Below, piece by piece: positions 52,823 through 62,525 of a DNA stretch of 64,000 nt. The stretch comes from Sphingomonas sp. LY54 (GTDB lineage Bacteria > Pseudomonadota > Alphaproteobacteria > Sphingomonadales > Sphingomonadaceae). The position numbers were made by a program, and so were the translations under genes. The stretch covers positions 2,572,501-2,636,500 of the forward strand of contig NZ_CP141588.1 of assembly GCF_035594035.1 (NCBI RefSeq), read 5' to 3'. Under the pieces are notes generated by a model, which searched no databases, was not told the origin of the DNA, and worked only from the letters and a program-made list of their open reading frames with translations. Each line of letters opens with the position of its first letter. The stretch's first letter is position 1.

Positions 52823-52839
52823 TCGGATAAATTGACGCC

Positions 52840-54114
52840 ATGCACCTCGACGAAATCCGGGATCTCAGACGCAAGGATCTTGACGCGCTCCAGCTGGAGC
52901 GGCTGCGCGCGACCCTGGCCTGGGCCTATGACCGCAATCCGGCCTATACGCGCAAGTTCGACGCCGCCGGGGTCAAGCCGGGCGACCTCCACCACCTCGC
53001 CGACCTCGCGCGCTTCCCGTTCACCACCAAGGCGGACCTGCGCGACGCCTACCCGTTCGGCTTCTTCGCGGTGCCGATGCAGGAGATCGTGCGGATCCAC
53101 GCCTCGTCGGGCACGACCGGAAAGCCGACCGTGGTCGGCTACAACCGCCACGACATCGACCTGTGGTCGCGGCTGATCGCGCGTTCGATCCATGCCGCCG
53201 GCGGCAGGCCGGGGATGAAGGTCCACGTCGCCTACGGCTACGGGCTGTTCACCGGCGGGCTCGGCGCGCATTACGGCGCCGAACGCGCGGGCTGCACGGT
53301 CATTCCGGTCTCGGGTGGGCAAACTTCGCGCCAGGTCCAGCTGATCCTCGACTTCGAGCCCGACATCATCATGGCGACGCCGAGCTACATGCTCGCCATC
53401 CTCGACGAATTCCGCGCCCAGGGCGTCGATCCGCGCTCGACCTCGCTCCGCATCGGCATCTTCGGCGCCGAGCCGTGGACCGAGGCGATGCGCGACGAGA
53501 TCGAGCAGGCATTCGCGATCGAGGCGGTCGACATTTACGGCCTGTCCGAAGTGATGGGACCGGGCGTTGCCAGCGAATTCGCGGGTACGCGCGGCGGCGC
53601 GACCATCTGGGAGGACCATTTCTATCCCGAGATCGTCGACCCGGAGTCCGGCGCGCCGCTGGCCGACGACCAGCCGGGCGAGCTGGTCTTCACCTCGCTC
53701 ACCAAGCAGGCCATGCCAGTCATCCGCTACCGCACCCGCGACCTGACGCGGCTGGTGCCGGGGATCGACAGCGTCATGCGGCGGATCTGCCGGATCGGCG
53801 CGCGCACCGACGACATGATGATTATCCGCGGCGTCAACGTCTTCCCGAGCCAGATCGAGGAGCAGATATTGAAGTGCGCCGGCCTTGCCCCGCATTTCCT
53901 GATCGAGCTCAGCCGGACCGGCCGGATGGACAAGATGAAGGTCATCGTCGAGGCGCGGGCGGCGGGCGACCAGAGCGGCGACGCAGCGACGCTGGCCGGC
54001 TGCATCAAGGACCATATCGGCGTCACCGCGGCGATCGACGTGTGCGCTCCGGGGACGCTGGAACGCTCGCAGGGCAAGGCGCAGCGCGTCCGCGACCTGC
54101 GCCCGAAGGACTAG
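52840..54114 (+). CDS. paaK: Phenylacetate--CoA ligase
   Basis: Activates phenylacetate with ATP and CoA, the first step of aerobic phenylacetate catabolism. The 424-residue length is standard. The adenylate-forming motifs are present: RIHASSGTTGKPTVVGY (P-loop, about residue 88), then IFGAEPWTEAMR, YGLSEVMGPGVA (about 233), and the TRDLTRL / ARTDDMMIIRGVNVFPSQIE segment (about 300-345) ending the A8 hinge. No other paa genes are in the window. Its end overlaps the last bases of the convergent small mono-oxygenase-like gene. Other aryl acids are possible substrates. Confidence 0.93.
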   Translation: MHLDEIRDLRRKDLDALQLERLRATLAWAYDRNPAYTRKFDAAGVKPGDLHHLADLARFPFTTKADLRDAYPFGFFAVPMQEIVRIHASSGTTGKPTVVGYNRHDIDLWSRLIARSIHAAGGRPGMKVHVAYGYGLFTGGLGAHYGAERAGCTVIPVSGGQTSRQVQLILDFEPDIIMATPSYMLAILDEFRAQGVDPRSTSLRIGIFGAEPWTEAMRDEIEQAFAIEAVDIYGLSEVMGPGVASEFAGTRGGATIWEDHFYPEIVDPESGAPLADDQPGELVFTSLTKQAMPVIRYRTRDLTRLVPGIDSVMRRICRIGARTDDMMIIRGVNVFPSQIEEQILKCAGLAPHFLIELSRTGRMDKMKVIVEARAAGDQSGDAATLAGCIKDHIGVTAAIDVCAPGTLERSQGKAQRVRDLRPKD

Positions 54115-54410
54115 AAGCCCTCGAACACCGTCTCGACATGCTCCATTTGGACGGGCCCGGCGAAATAGGGGCCGACGATGGCGCGCCATTGCTGGAAGGC
54201 GTCCGATTCCCGGAAGCCCTCCATATGGGCGGCGACGTCGTCCCAGCCGACCACCAGCCGGTAGCGGCTGGGATGCTCGATCGAGCGGTGCAGCTTGAGG
54301 CTGCGGCAGCCCCGGGCGGCCCGGAACAGGGGCGCGGCTTTGGCGACTCCGGCCTCGAAATCGGCTTCCGACCCCGGCTGGACCTCGATCTGCGCGACCT
54401 CGAAGATCAT
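54111..54410 (-). CDS. ABM-fold (antibiotic biosynthesis monooxygenase-like) protein, 99 aa
   Basis: A small ferredoxin-like dimeric domain: FEVAQIEVQPGSEADFEAGVAKAA, then RGCRSLKLHRSIEHPSRY and WDDVAAHMEGFRESDAFQQW. The start ATG at 54410 overlaps the stop of eda by four bases, so it is translated as the last cistron of the Entner-Doudoroff operon. ABM-fold proteins also include heme-degrading and isomerase-like members, and no catalytic residue identifies the reaction. An accessory or sugar-lactone related role is speculative. Confidence 0.8.
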   Translation of the reverse strand: MIFEVAQIEVQPGSEADFEAGVAKAAPLFRAARGCRSLKLHRSIEHPSRYRLVVGWDDVAAHMEGFRESDAFQQWRAIVGPYFAGPVQMEHVETVFEGF

Positions 54411-55024
54411 GCGGTGCGGCCCAGCGCGGAGGCGGCCTGCGCGGCAGCCTGAATGGCGTCGAGGTCCGGCGTGCCCTTCTTCACGATCCAGCTGCCGCCG
54501 ACGCAGAGCACCGCCGGCTCGGCCAGCCATTGCGGCGCCGTCTCCAGCGTGATGCCGCCGGTCGGGCAGAAGCGGACGTCGCCGAACGGCCCGGCCAGCG
54601 CCTGCAGCGCCTTGCGGCCGCCCGATGCCTCGGCCGGGAAGAATTTGAAGCGGTCGAGCCCGAGATCGAGCCCGCGCATGATGTCGCCGGCATTGGCGAT
54701 GCCCGGCAGGAACGGAATGGCGCGGACGATCGCGGCGCGACCGAGCGGCTCGGTCAGCCCGGGCGAGACGATGAACTGGGCGCCGGCGCCGATCGCGGCG
54801 TCGAGATCGCGTTCATTGAGCACGGTGCCGGCACCGACGACCGCGCCCGGCACCCGCGCCATCTCGCGGATCACGGCCAATGCGGCGGGCGTGCGCAGCG
54901 TGACTTCGAGCACCGGAAGGCCGCCGGTGACGAGCGCCTCGGCGATCGGGCGGGCGCAGGCAGCGTCCTCGATCACCAGCACCGGGATGACCGGCGCCAT
55001 GCGCATGATGGTTTCGATATTCAC
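54407..55024 (-). CDS. eda: KDPG aldolase (2-dehydro-3-deoxy-phosphogluconate aldolase)
   Basis: Cleaves KDPG to pyruvate and glyceraldehyde 3-phosphate, the last Entner-Doudoroff step. The 205-residue length is standard. The Schiff-base Lys lies in RFKFFPAEASGG (about residue 127), and the catalytic Glu in LEVTLRTP (about 40). CPTGGI contributes the phosphate site. GTG start at 55024 overlaps the glk stop by four bases (GTGA). Paralogous to dgoA further right, which acts on the C4 epimer. Confidence 0.95.
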   Translation of the reverse strand: MNIETIMRMAPVIPVLVIEDAACARPIAEALVTGGLPVLEVTLRTPAALAVIREMARVPGAVVGAGTVLNERDLDAAIGAGAQFIVSPGLTEPLGRAAIVRAIPFLPGIANAGDIMRGLDLGLDRFKFFPAEASGGRKALQALAGPFGDVRFCPTGGITLETAPQWLAEPAVLCVGGSWIVKKGTPDLDAIQAAAQAASALGRTA

Positions 55025-55992
55025 TGTCCGAACTCCTCGGCGAAAGCGGCCGCCGCGCCAAACAGGCCCGGCTGGGGGTGCGTTATAAGCTTCACGGGCA
55101 TCTCGTCCATCCGCCGCTCGAAGCGGCCCTTGGCGACGAAGCGGTCCGGGAAGCCGGATCGGGGCAGGCGGTCGGCGAGCCGCAGGCCGAGGCCGCCGGC
55201 GATCACCACCGCCTGCGCGCCCTGGGCGAGGGCGATGTCGCCGGCGACGGCGCCGAGCGCCAGGAAGAAGCGGTCGAGCGCGGCGACGGCGAGGCTGTCC
55301 TCGCCGGCGAGAGCCGCCGTCCACAAGGCCTTTTCGTCGCCATGGGCAGCCGGGCGGCCCTCGATCGCGGCAAGCGCCTCGTAGATGTTGGCGAGGCCCA
55401 TGCCCGACGCGATGCGCTCGACCGAGACGCGGCGGTAGCGGGTGCGTAGGTGCGCCAGGATCCGGTCCTCGAGCGGGTCGAGCGGCGCGAAATCGATATG
55501 GCCGCCCTCGGTCTCGATCACATCATAGCGCCCGTCGCGGCGGAGCAATTGGCCCACGCCGAGGCCGGTGCCCGGGCCGACGATCGAGATCACGCCTTTA
55601 TTGGGGAGGGGGCGGTCCGGACCGCACAGATGCCGGAAATGGCCGGCATCGAGCTGGGCGACGGCGTGGCCAACGGCGCCGAAATCGTTGACCAGCTTGA
55701 AACGGGGCGTGCCGAGCTGCTGCGGGATGGACTCCGGGCGGATCACCCAGGGATTGTTGGTGAACTTCAGCACCTCGCCCTGGATGGGGCCCGCTATGGC
55801 GATGCCCGCGGCGGGCGGAAGCGGGCGTCCGGCCTGGCGCCCGAATGCCTCCCAGGCGGTTTGCAGGCTGGCATGGTCAGCGGTCTTGAGCGTGCATATT
55901 TCGCCCAGCGAAGCGACGCGGCCGCCGGCCAGTCGGGCGATCGCGAAGCGGGCGTGGGTGCCGCCGATATCGACCGCGACGACCTCGGTCAC
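55021..55992 (-). CDS. glk: Glucokinase
   Basis: Phosphorylates glucose with ATP in the cytoplasm. The 323-residue protein is of the bacterial Glk type: [15 protein letters not shown] (phosphate 1), [14 protein letters not shown] segment (FTNNPWVI), [13 protein letters not shown] (catalytic Asp), [12 protein letters not shown], and GGHIDFAP. Its ends overlap edd upstream and eda downstream by four bases each, so the operon is tightly coupled. ATG at 55992. Confidence 0.95.
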   Translation of the reverse strand: MTEVVAVDIGGTHARFAIARLAGGRVASLGEICTLKTADHASLQTAWEAFGRQAGRPLPPAAGIAIAGPIQGEVLKFTNNPWVIRPESIPQQLGTPRFKLVNDFGAVGHAVAQLDAGHFRHLCGPDRPLPNKGVISIVGPGTGLGVGQLLRRDGRYDVIETEGGHIDFAPLDPLEDRILAHLRTRYRRVSVERIASGMGLANIYEALAAIEGRPAAHGDEKALWTAALAGEDSLAVAALDRFFLALGAVAGDIALAQGAQAVVIAGGLGLRLADRLPRSGFPDRFVAKGRFERRMDEMPVKLITHPQPGLFGAAAAFAEEFGQ

Positions 55993-57812
55993 ACCACTTG
56001 TTCCATCGCGTGCAGCATCGCCGATGCGCCGCGCTCTGCGCCGTCGGCGCCGTGCCGCATCATCGCGAACAGCTCCCGGCCGGTGCCGAGCGGGGCGGGC
56101 GGCGGGGCCGCCGGTTCGCGGGCGTCGAGATCGTCGACCAAAGCGGTGAGCTCGCCGGTCTCGGCGGAGAGCCGGACGACATCGCCGTCGCGCAGCAGGG
56201 CGAGCGGCCCGCCGCCCAGCGCCTCCGGCGTGACGTGGATCGCCGCCGGCACCTTGCCGGACGCGCCCGACATGCGGCCATCGGTGACGAGCGCGACCTT
56301 GAAGCCGCGGTCCTGCAGCACGCCCAGCGGCGGCGTCAGCTTGTGGAGCTCGGGCATGCCGTTGGCGCGCGGGCCCTGGAAGCGGACGACGACGACCACG
56401 TCGCGCTCCAGCTCGCCGGCCTTGAACGCGGCCAGCACTTCATCCTGGTCCGAGAAGACGCGCACCGGCGCCTCGATCGTCCAGCGCGCCGGATCGACGG
56501 CGCTGGTCTTGAACGTGGCGCGGCCGAGATTGCCCTGGACGAGGCGCATGCCGCCGTCGGGCTGGAACGGGTCGCTGGCGGGACGCAGCATCTCCGCGTC
56601 GAGGGGCGCCGCGGGGGAGTCCTGCCAGACGAGCGCGTCGTCGCGCAGGACCGGCTCGCGCGCGTAATCGGCGAGGCTCTCGCCGGCCACGGTCAGGATG
56701 TCGCCGTGGAGCAGGCCGTGGTCGAGCAGGGTGCGGATGACGTAGCCGATGCCGCCCGCGGCGTGGAAATGGTTCACGTCGCCCGAACCGTTGGGATAGA
56801 CGCGCGCGATCAGCGGCACCGCCGACGACAGCCGGTCGAGATCCTCCCAGTCGAAGAGGATCCCGGCCGCGCGGGCGATGGCGGGCAGGTGGATGGCGTG
56901 GTTGGTCGAGCCGCCGGTGGCGAGCAGGCCGACCGCGGCGTTGACGATCGCCTTTTCGTCCACGCACAGGCCGAGCGGGCGATAATCATTGCCGTCCCAG
57001 CCGATCTCGCCCAGCCGATGGACCGCGGCGCGGGTCAACTCCTGGCGCAGTTTCGTGCCGGGATTGACGAAGGCGGCGCCGGGCATGTGCAGGCCCATCA
57101 CCTCCATCATCATCTGGTTGGAATTGGCGGTGCCGTAGAAGGTGCAGGTGCCGGCGCTGTGATAGGAAGCGGCCTCGGCGTCGAGCAGCTCCTCGCGCCC
57201 GACCTTGCCCTCGGCGTAGAGTTGGCGGACGCGCACCTTCTCCTTGTTGGAGAGGCCGGTCGGCATCGGCCCGGCCGGGATCAGGATCGTCGGCAGGTGG
57301 CCGAAGCGCAAAGCGCCGATCAGCAGGCCCGGCACGATCTTGTCGCAGATGCCGAGCAGGGCCGCCGCCTCGAACATGCCGTGCGACAAGGCGATGGCGG
57401 TGGACATAGCGATCGTGTCGCGGCTGAACAGCGACAGCTCCATGCCGCTCTGGCCCTGGGTGACGCCATCGCACATGGCCGGGACGCCGCCCGCGACCTG
57501 CGCCGTCGCGCCGATCTCGCGCGCGTAAAGCTTCATCTGCTCGGGGTAGCGGCCATAGGGCTGATGCGCCGAGAGCATGTCGTTATAGGCGGTGACGATG
57601 CCGATATTGGTCGCCCGGCCGCTGCGGATCGCGGGCTTGTCCTCGCCCGCCGCCGCGAAGCCGTGGGCGAAATTGCCGCAGGAGAGGCGGGGGCGACCGA
57701 TGCCGGTCTCGCGCTCGCGCCGGATCAGGTCGAGATAGCGGGTCCGCGTGGGCCGCGAACGCTCGGTGACGCGCGCGGTCACCGCCTCGATCGCGGGGTT
57801 CAGTTCATTCAT
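55989..57812 (-). CDS. edd: 6-phosphogluconate dehydratase
   Basis: Dehydrates 6-phosphogluconate to KDPG with a [4Fe-4S] cluster. The 607-residue length is standard for the IlvD/Edd family. Cluster Cys lie in [22 protein letters not shown] (about residue 110; here shortened: [14 protein letters not shown]), [11 protein letters not shown], and ACGTFCTGTA-like positions ([14 protein letters not shown], about 224). The C-terminal block has [16 protein letters not shown]. It overlaps zwf by eight bases and glk by four. Confidence 0.95.
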   Translation of the reverse strand: MNELNPAIEAVTARVTERSRPTRTRYLDLIRRERETGIGRPRLSCGNFAHGFAAAGEDKPAIRSGRATNIGIVTAYNDMLSAHQPYGRYPEQMKLYAREIGATAQVAGGVPAMCDGVTQGQSGMELSLFSRDTIAMSTAIALSHGMFEAAALLGICDKIVPGLLIGALRFGHLPTILIPAGPMPTGLSNKEKVRVRQLYAEGKVGREELLDAEAASYHSAGTCTFYGTANSNQMMMEVMGLHMPGAAFVNPGTKLRQELTRAAVHRLGEIGWDGNDYRPLGLCVDEKAIVNAAVGLLATGGSTNHAIHLPAIARAAGILFDWEDLDRLSSAVPLIARVYPNGSGDVNHFHAAGGIGYVIRTLLDHGLLHGDILTVAGESLADYAREPVLRDDALVWQDSPAAPLDAEMLRPASDPFQPDGGMRLVQGNLGRATFKTSAVDPARWTIEAPVRVFSDQDEVLAAFKAGELERDVVVVVRFQGPRANGMPELHKLTPPLGVLQDRGFKVALVTDGRMSGASGKVPAAIHVTPEALGGGPLALLRDGDVVRLSAETGELTALVDDLDAREPAAPPPAPLGTGRELFAMMRHGADGAERGASAMLHAMEQVV

Positions 57813-59247
57813 GCCAGCTCACTCCGTCGCGCTCGGTCAGGGCGATCGCCGCCGACGGGCCCCACGTTCCGGCGGCATAGGATTTGGGCGTGACGCCGTT
57901 GGCGGCCCAGCCGTCGCGGATCGCGTCGACCCACTCCCACTGCGCCTCGACCTCGTCGCGCCGCACGAACAAGGTGGGATCGCCCTCGACAAGGTCAAGC
58001 AACAGGCGTTCGTAGGCGATGCGCCGGCGGGTGTCGGCAAAGGCATTGGCGAGGCCGAGATCGAGCGGGACCTCGCGCAGGCGGATGCCGTCGCGGTCGA
58101 GCCCGGGCTGCTTGGCCATCATCAGCAGCCGGATATTCTCCTCGGGCTGCAGCCGGATGACGAGCTTGTTGGGCTGCACCACCGCGCCGCGCTTTTCGAA
58201 GATCGAATGGGGCACGCCCTTGAACTGGATGAAGATCTCCGAATGGCGGCTGGGCAGGCGTTTGCCGGTGCGCAGGTAGAAGGGCACGCCTTTCCAGCGC
58301 CAATTGTCGACATGCGCCTTCAATGCGACGAAGGTCTCGGTGTCCGAAGCCTGGCCGAGTTCCTCGGCATAGCCCGGGACCGGCGCGCCCGCGACCGCGC
58401 CGGCCTGATACTGGCCGGTGACGCTTTCGCCAGGGCCCACCTTGCGCAGCGAGCGCAGCACCTTGACCTTCTCGTCGCGCACGGCGGCGGCATCGAACTG
58501 GCTCGGCGGCTCCATCGCCACCAGAGCGAGCAATTGCAGCATGTGGTTCTGGACCATGTCGCGCAGCGCGCCCGAGCCGTCATAATAATCGGCGCGGCCC
58601 TCGAGCCCGACCGTCTCCGAGACGGTGATCTGGACATGGTCGATGCCGCCCGCGTCCCACAAGGGCTCGAACAGCGAATTGCCGAAGCGCAGCGCGAGCA
58701 GGTTCTGCACTGTCTCCTTGCCGAGATAATGATCGATCCGGAAGGTGCGCTCCTCGGGGAAGACGGACGCGACCGCGTCGTTGATCTCGCGGCTGGAGGC
58801 GAGATCGGTGCCAAGCGGCTTTTCCAGCGCGAGACGGACATTGGCGCCGGACAGCCCGGCCGCGGCCAGGCCCTCGATCGTGGCGCGGAACAGCGACGGC
58901 GCCGTCGACAGGAAGATGGCGAGGCCGCCTTCGGTGGAGCCGACCGCCTCGGCCAGCCGTCCGAATTGCGCGGGATCCGAGGCGTCGAGGGAGACGTAGG
59001 ACAGGCGGGCGAGGAAGCGGTCGACCTTGTCCTGCCGGCGGAAATCGGGATCGACATATGTGTCGAGCGCGACCGCGGCCGCCTCGCGGAAGCCGGAATC
59101 GCCGAGCGGGCTGCGCGCGGTGCCGACGATCCTCAGATCCTCCGGAAGCAGTCCGTCCGCATCCAATGCGTAGAGCGACGGCAGCAGCATACGCTGGGCG
59201 AGATCGCCGGTGGCGCCGAACAGCAACAGGGTCTTGGCGGCAGTCAC
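57805..59247 (-). CDS. zwf: Glucose-6-phosphate dehydrogenase
   Basis: Oxidises glucose 6-phosphate to 6-phosphogluconolactone with NADP+ or NAD+. Start GTG at 59247 is chosen because AAGGAG lies five bases upstream. The 480-residue protein opens with the nucleotide site [17 protein letters not shown], has the substrate-binding [18 protein letters not shown] (about residue 175), [10 protein letters not shown], and the C-terminal beta-sheet domain. First gene of zwf-edd-glk-eda-ABM, the standard alphaproteobacterial Entner-Doudoroff order. No 6-phosphogluconolactonase gene is in this operon. Confidence 0.95.
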   Translation of the reverse strand: MTAAKTLLLFGATGDLAQRMLLPSLYALDADGLLPEDLRIVGTARSPLGDSGFREAAAVALDTYVDPDFRRQDKVDRFLARLSYVSLDASDPAQFGRLAEAVGSTEGGLAIFLSTAPSLFRATIEGLAAAGLSGANVRLALEKPLGTDLASSREINDAVASVFPEERTFRIDHYLGKETVQNLLALRFGNSLFEPLWDAGGIDHVQITVSETVGLEGRADYYDGSGALRDMVQNHMLQLLALVAMEPPSQFDAAAVRDEKVKVLRSLRKVGPGESVTGQYQAGAVAGAPVPGYAEELGQASDTETFVALKAHVDNWRWKGVPFYLRTGKRLPSRHSEIFIQFKGVPHSIFEKRGAVVQPNKLVIRLQPEENIRLLMMAKQPGLDRDGIRLREVPLDLGLANAFADTRRRIAYERLLLDLVEGDPTLFVRRDEVEAQWEWVDAIRDGWAANGVTPKSYAAGTWGPSAAIALTERDGVSWHE

Positions 59248-59530
59248 ATTCACTCCTTCGGTTCCGCTCCCGGGTGACGAGGCGGGGTTGGGGCGTCCGG
59301 CAGGTGGGGTCAATCCTCAAGTGGATAAACGGCGTCGCTGCATTCCGGACCATCTGGCCGCGCCGGACGCGGCGGGAAGGCTGATTCCGCCGAGATTCGG
59401 CATCGGGCCGGTGCGGCTGGATTGCCGCGGCGCGTTCCGCGCCTCGCAATGACGCAAAAGGGGCGAACTCGGTATGTCCGCTAAGGGTGGGAAGCTGACA
59501 TTGCCAGATCACGCCGTTAGGCAGTCCTCT

Positions 59531-59938
59531 ATGGAAGAAGCTTACATCAGACTTCGTGACCGGTGGGAGGCGGGGGCCCGGGGCAGGGAGCACGGGTTGC
59601 ATCTGCTCTTCCTTGCGTGGATGCATTGGGCCGACCCGCCGTTTGTGACTGGGCTTGCGGAAGACCCCCGCGCCACCAACCTTTGGCACGACGTTTTCGC
59701 TTACTTCGGCGGGGAGGGTTCTCCTGACGCGGAGTTTCTCCACGTAGCTGGCCTGATGGCTAAACTCTTCCCTGAGGCGCTTGGAGATGAGCGAGCTTGG
59801 GAGGCAGCCGCCGAGCGCATGAAACTACGTTCTCTTCACCTTAGGCCCGAAGGTTTTCCGCCCGAGTTGTTCGAGGGGCGGGGCGAGTTCGGGGATTATT
59901 TCGCACACCAAGCTCGCGTTGCCCCAACTCATCGCTGA
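59531..59938 (+). CDS. Small protein of unknown function, about 135 aa
   Basis: ATG at 59531 opens a 135-residue helical, Trp-rich protein (LFLAWMHWADPPF, NLWHDVFAYFGGEG, AGLMAKLFPEALGDE). An upstream extension to 59474 (MSAKGGKLTL) is probably not translated, because it falls in a common repeat-like sequence. Short inverted repeats with TGTCCGC lie at both ends of the gene. No membrane segment or known motif. It is transcribed opposite to both neighbours. Confidence 0.65.
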   Translation: MEEAYIRLRDRWEAGARGREHGLHLLFLAWMHWADPPFVTGLAEDPRATNLWHDVFAYFGGEGSPDAEFLHVAGLMAKLFPEALGDERAWEAAAERMKLRSLHLRPEGFPPELFEGRGEFGDYFAHQARVAPTHR

Positions 59939-59941
59939 ATG

Positions 59942-59967
59942 TCCGCAGTGGGTCGCTAGCGGACAGC
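59942..59967. repeat. TGTCCGC inverted repeat
   Basis: TGTCCGC, a 12-base spacer, then GCGGACA just after the stop codon of the small gene. The same TGTCCGC with AGCTGACA occurs at its other end (59473-59501). This resembles intergenic repeats seen in sphingomonads; it may also act as a terminator. Confidence 0.5.
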
Positions 59968-59985
59968 CGATGGGAGAGTGATCCT

Positions 59986-60918
59986 TCAATCCTCGAACGG
60001 GGCGACCGTGGCGCGGCTGCCGACCAGATAGGCGTCGCCGACCAGGCGGAGCGGGCGGACATCGACGTCCGATGTGCGCGTGTCGACGAGATCGAGGAAA
60101 TGTTCGTAGATCGCCGGATATTCCCCCGGTCCTTCGACCGCGACCGGCGCGCCGTCGAGCGTCAGGCGCGATCCGCCTTCGCTGAGTTCGATCCGTTTCC
60201 CGGACACGGTTCTCACAGTGATCGTCCAGGCTTCGTCGCCGCTGTGCCGCCAGTCGAGGGTGACCGGCATGTCGGCCTCGGCGGCCGGGCTGGCGAAGTG
60301 CAGGTCCGCCGCGATCGGCGCCTGGCGGTTTTCCGGGAAATGCAGGACGGCGTCCTTGACGAACAATGGGCCCGGGAAGATCCGGGTCGCGATCGAGAAA
60401 GCGTTGATGCCGGGATCGAACACGCCGAAGCCGCCCGGCTCCCAGATCCATTGCTGGCCCGGGTGCCATTTGCGCACGTCCTCGCGCCAGACGATCTCCA
60501 TCGCCGCGATCCGTTCGCCGGCCAGCTCCCGGGCCGCGGCTTCGACACCGGCGTTGAACCGGGCGTGCCAGGTGGCGAACAGGGTCACGCCCTTCGCCTC
60601 CGCCAGGCAGGCCAGATCCTCGATCTCGCTGAGCGTGACGGCGGGCGGCTTTTCGAGCAGCACTTGCAGCCCGGCCTCGATGCAATCGCGGGCGATCGCG
60701 TAGCGCGCGCCGGGCGGCGTGCAGATCGCAACGGCGTCGAGGCCGCCGGCGGCGAGCATCTCGGTATGCGTGGTATAAGAGGGAACGCCCTCGGCCCCGG
60801 TCCCGCTCCGGCTGACCGACGCCGCCAGTGCGAACCGATCGAGGCCGGCGATGGCGGGCGCATGCTGGTCGCGGGCGATCTTGCCGTAGCCGATGATGCC
60901 GATCCGAAGCGGCTTCAT
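59986..60918 (-). CDS. Gfo/Idh/MocA oxidoreductase, probable D-galactose (or L-arabinose) 1-dehydrogenase
   Basis: A 310-residue NAD(P)-dependent sugar dehydrogenase: Rossmann motif GIIGYGKIARDQH (about residue 7), AICTPPGARYAIA, LLEKPPAVTLSE with the conserved Lys, and the substrate region WREDVRKWHPGQQWIWEPGGFGVFDPGINAF (shown in two parts: WREDVRKWHPGQQW, then EPGGFGVFDPGINA). The close neighbours dgoA, dgoK and a sugar lactonase point to the De Ley-Doudoroff galactose pathway, so oxidation of galactose to galactonolactone is the most likely reaction. Its start overlaps the dgoA stop by four bases. Confidence 0.85.
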   Translation of the reverse strand: MKPLRIGIIGYGKIARDQHAPAIAGLDRFALAASVSRSGTGAEGVPSYTTHTEMLAAGGLDAVAICTPPGARYAIARDCIEAGLQVLLEKPPAVTLSEIEDLACLAEAKGVTLFATWHARFNAGVEAAARELAGERIAAMEIVWREDVRKWHPGQQWIWEPGGFGVFDPGINAFSIATRIFPGPLFVKDAVLHFPENRQAPIAADLHFASPAAEADMPVTLDWRHSGDEAWTITVRTVSGKRIELSEGGSRLTLDGAPVAVEGPGEYPAIYEHFLDLVDTRTSDVDVRPLRLVGDAYLVGSRATVAPFED

Positions 60919-61550
60919 GGGCGTCCCTCGAGGCCGTCCACATAGGCGCGCGCCTGTCCGGCGACCGCTTCGGCCGACTGGCCGGGGCGGTAGAGACCGG
61001 AGCCGAGGCCGAATCCGTTCGCGCCAGCCTCGAGCCAGGGCTTCATCGCGCCGGGGGTGACGCCGCCCACGACCAGCAAGGGCAGGTCCTTCGGCAGCAC
61101 CGCGCGATGCGCCTTCACGACCGCGGGGGCGGCGCCCTCGGCCGGGAACAGCTTCAGTCCGGTCGCCCCGGACTGGATCGCGGTGAAGGCGTCGGACGGG
61201 GTGAAATAGCCCGGCATCGACACGAGCCCGGCGCGGGCCGTCGCCTCGATGACGCCAGCATTGGTGTTGGGCGAGACGATCAACCTGCCGCCCGCTTCGG
61301 CCACCGCCCCGACCTCGGCCGGATCGAGCACCGTGCCGGCGCCGATCAGGGCCCGGCCCCCGAAGCGCGCGGCGAGGCGGCGGATGCTCTCCAGCGGATC
61401 GGGCGAATTGAGCGGAACTTCGATCATGCGGAGGCCGGCCGCGAACAAGGCGTCGCCGATCGCCTCGACCTCATCGGGCGTCACGCCGCGGATGATCGCC
61501 ACCAGGGGGCACTGCGCCATCCACGCCTGAAGCTCGCTTTTCGCGCTCAT
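60915..61550 (-). CDS. dgoA: 2-dehydro-3-deoxy-6-phosphogalactonate aldolase
   Basis: Cleaves KDPGal to pyruvate and glyceraldehyde 3-phosphate. A 211-residue class I aldolase of the KDPG/KDPGal family: PLVAIIRGVTPDEV, the catalytic Glu in MIEVPLNSPD (about residue 44), VSPNTNAGVI, and the Schiff-base Lys in GLKLFPAEGAAP (about 133). 'EVPLNSP' rather than the Eda 'EVTLRTP' favours the galactose branch. It overlaps dgoK upstream and the dehydrogenase downstream by four bases each. Confidence 0.9.
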   Translation of the reverse strand: MSAKSELQAWMAQCPLVAIIRGVTPDEVEAIGDALFAAGLRMIEVPLNSPDPLESIRRLAARFGGRALIGAGTVLDPAEVGAVAEAGGRLIVSPNTNAGVIEATARAGLVSMPGYFTPSDAFTAIQSGATGLKLFPAEGAAPAVVKAHRAVLPKDLPLLVVGGVTPGAMKPWLEAGANGFGLGSGLYRPGQSAEAVAGQARAYVDGLEGRP

Positions 61551-62434
61551 AGTGTCAGCTCCGCCAGATGCCTGATTCCGGCCAGGAACGCTTCCTCGCC
61601 ATCGATTTCGCGCGCCGTGCGGCCGGCTATGGCCAAAGCGGCGGCGACCAGCCCGGTCAGCTCGGGCCGGCCCATCACGACCACTTCGCCCGGCGCGGCC
61701 CCGTCCAACCCGATGCGGACGTCGCAGCCGATCAGCAGGCCGCTCGTATAATCGGCCGCGTCCTCGCGCGGCGCCTTGCCGAGCAGATAGCGGGCGCGGA
61801 CCGAGAACAATTCCGCCGGGAGGTCGTCATGGGCAAGGCCGTGGCGGACGCCGGCCTCGAAGGCGGGGCCGGCTTCCACCGGCCCGGCCATCAAATCGGC
61901 GAGGATGCTGTGCTCGCTTAAAAGGCTGAACAGCTCGCCGGTCATGACCGTGCGGAAGGAGGCGATGCGGCCATCGGCGATGCGGGCCCATTTGTTGTGC
62001 GTGCCGGGGTGGCAGCAGAGCGCGTCGGCCGGGATCATCCCGTCGCCATAGGCGCCGAGCAGCTGCACTTCCTCGCCGCGCATGACGTCGGCGTGGCCAT
62101 CGTCCGACTGGCAGACGCCGGGCACGATCGCGGTCCGGCCCGGCTCCACCCAGAGCAGGTTCGCGACGAGATCGGGGAGGCCGGCGGGGCAGGGGACGTA
62201 GGGCGCCTCGCGCCAGCCGCGGTTGGAGCCGATCATGCCCGCCATCAGCAGCGGCCGGTCGCCCAGCCGCGCGCGGATTTCGGCGATCGCGGCGGGGAAA
62301 CCGTCGGCGGGGACCGACGTCACCCCGCGGTCGTCCTCCATCTCGTCGGCCAGCCGCCCGTCAGGGCCGATCAAATAGGCGCGGCGGTTGGTGGTGCCCC
62401 AATCGACCGCAATGAAGCCTTCTGCCCAGCGCAT
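61547..62434 (-). CDS. dgoK: 2-dehydro-3-deoxygalactonokinase
   Basis: Phosphorylates KDGal to KDPGal. A 295-residue protein of the DgoK family: FIAVDWGTTNRRAYLIG at the start, GMIGSNRGWREAPYV (about residue 68), CHPGTHNKWARI with TGELF (about 145-165), and GCDVRIGL near the C-terminus. ATG at 62434 is chosen because AGAGGAA lies about six bases upstream. First gene of the minus-strand unit dgoK-dgoA-dehydrogenase. A galactonate dehydratase (dgoD) is not in the window. Confidence 0.92.
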   Translation of the reverse strand: MRWAEGFIAVDWGTTNRRAYLIGPDGRLADEMEDDRGVTSVPADGFPAAIAEIRARLGDRPLLMAGMIGSNRGWREAPYVPCPAGLPDLVANLLWVEPGRTAIVPGVCQSDDGHADVMRGEEVQLLGAYGDGMIPADALCCHPGTHNKWARIADGRIASFRTVMTGELFSLLSEHSILADLMAGPVEAGPAFEAGVRHGLAHDDLPAELFSVRARYLLGKAPREDAADYTSGLLIGCDVRIGLDGAAPGEVVVMGRPELTGLVAAALAIAGRTAREIDGEEAFLAGIRHLAELTL

Positions 62435-62525
62435 CCCGTTCCTCTCGTCCTGCGGCTCCAACGCCCAAACGGGCATTGGGTCCCAAACGTCTTGATCGGC
62501 GACCGGCGCGCGCTATCCAAGGACG

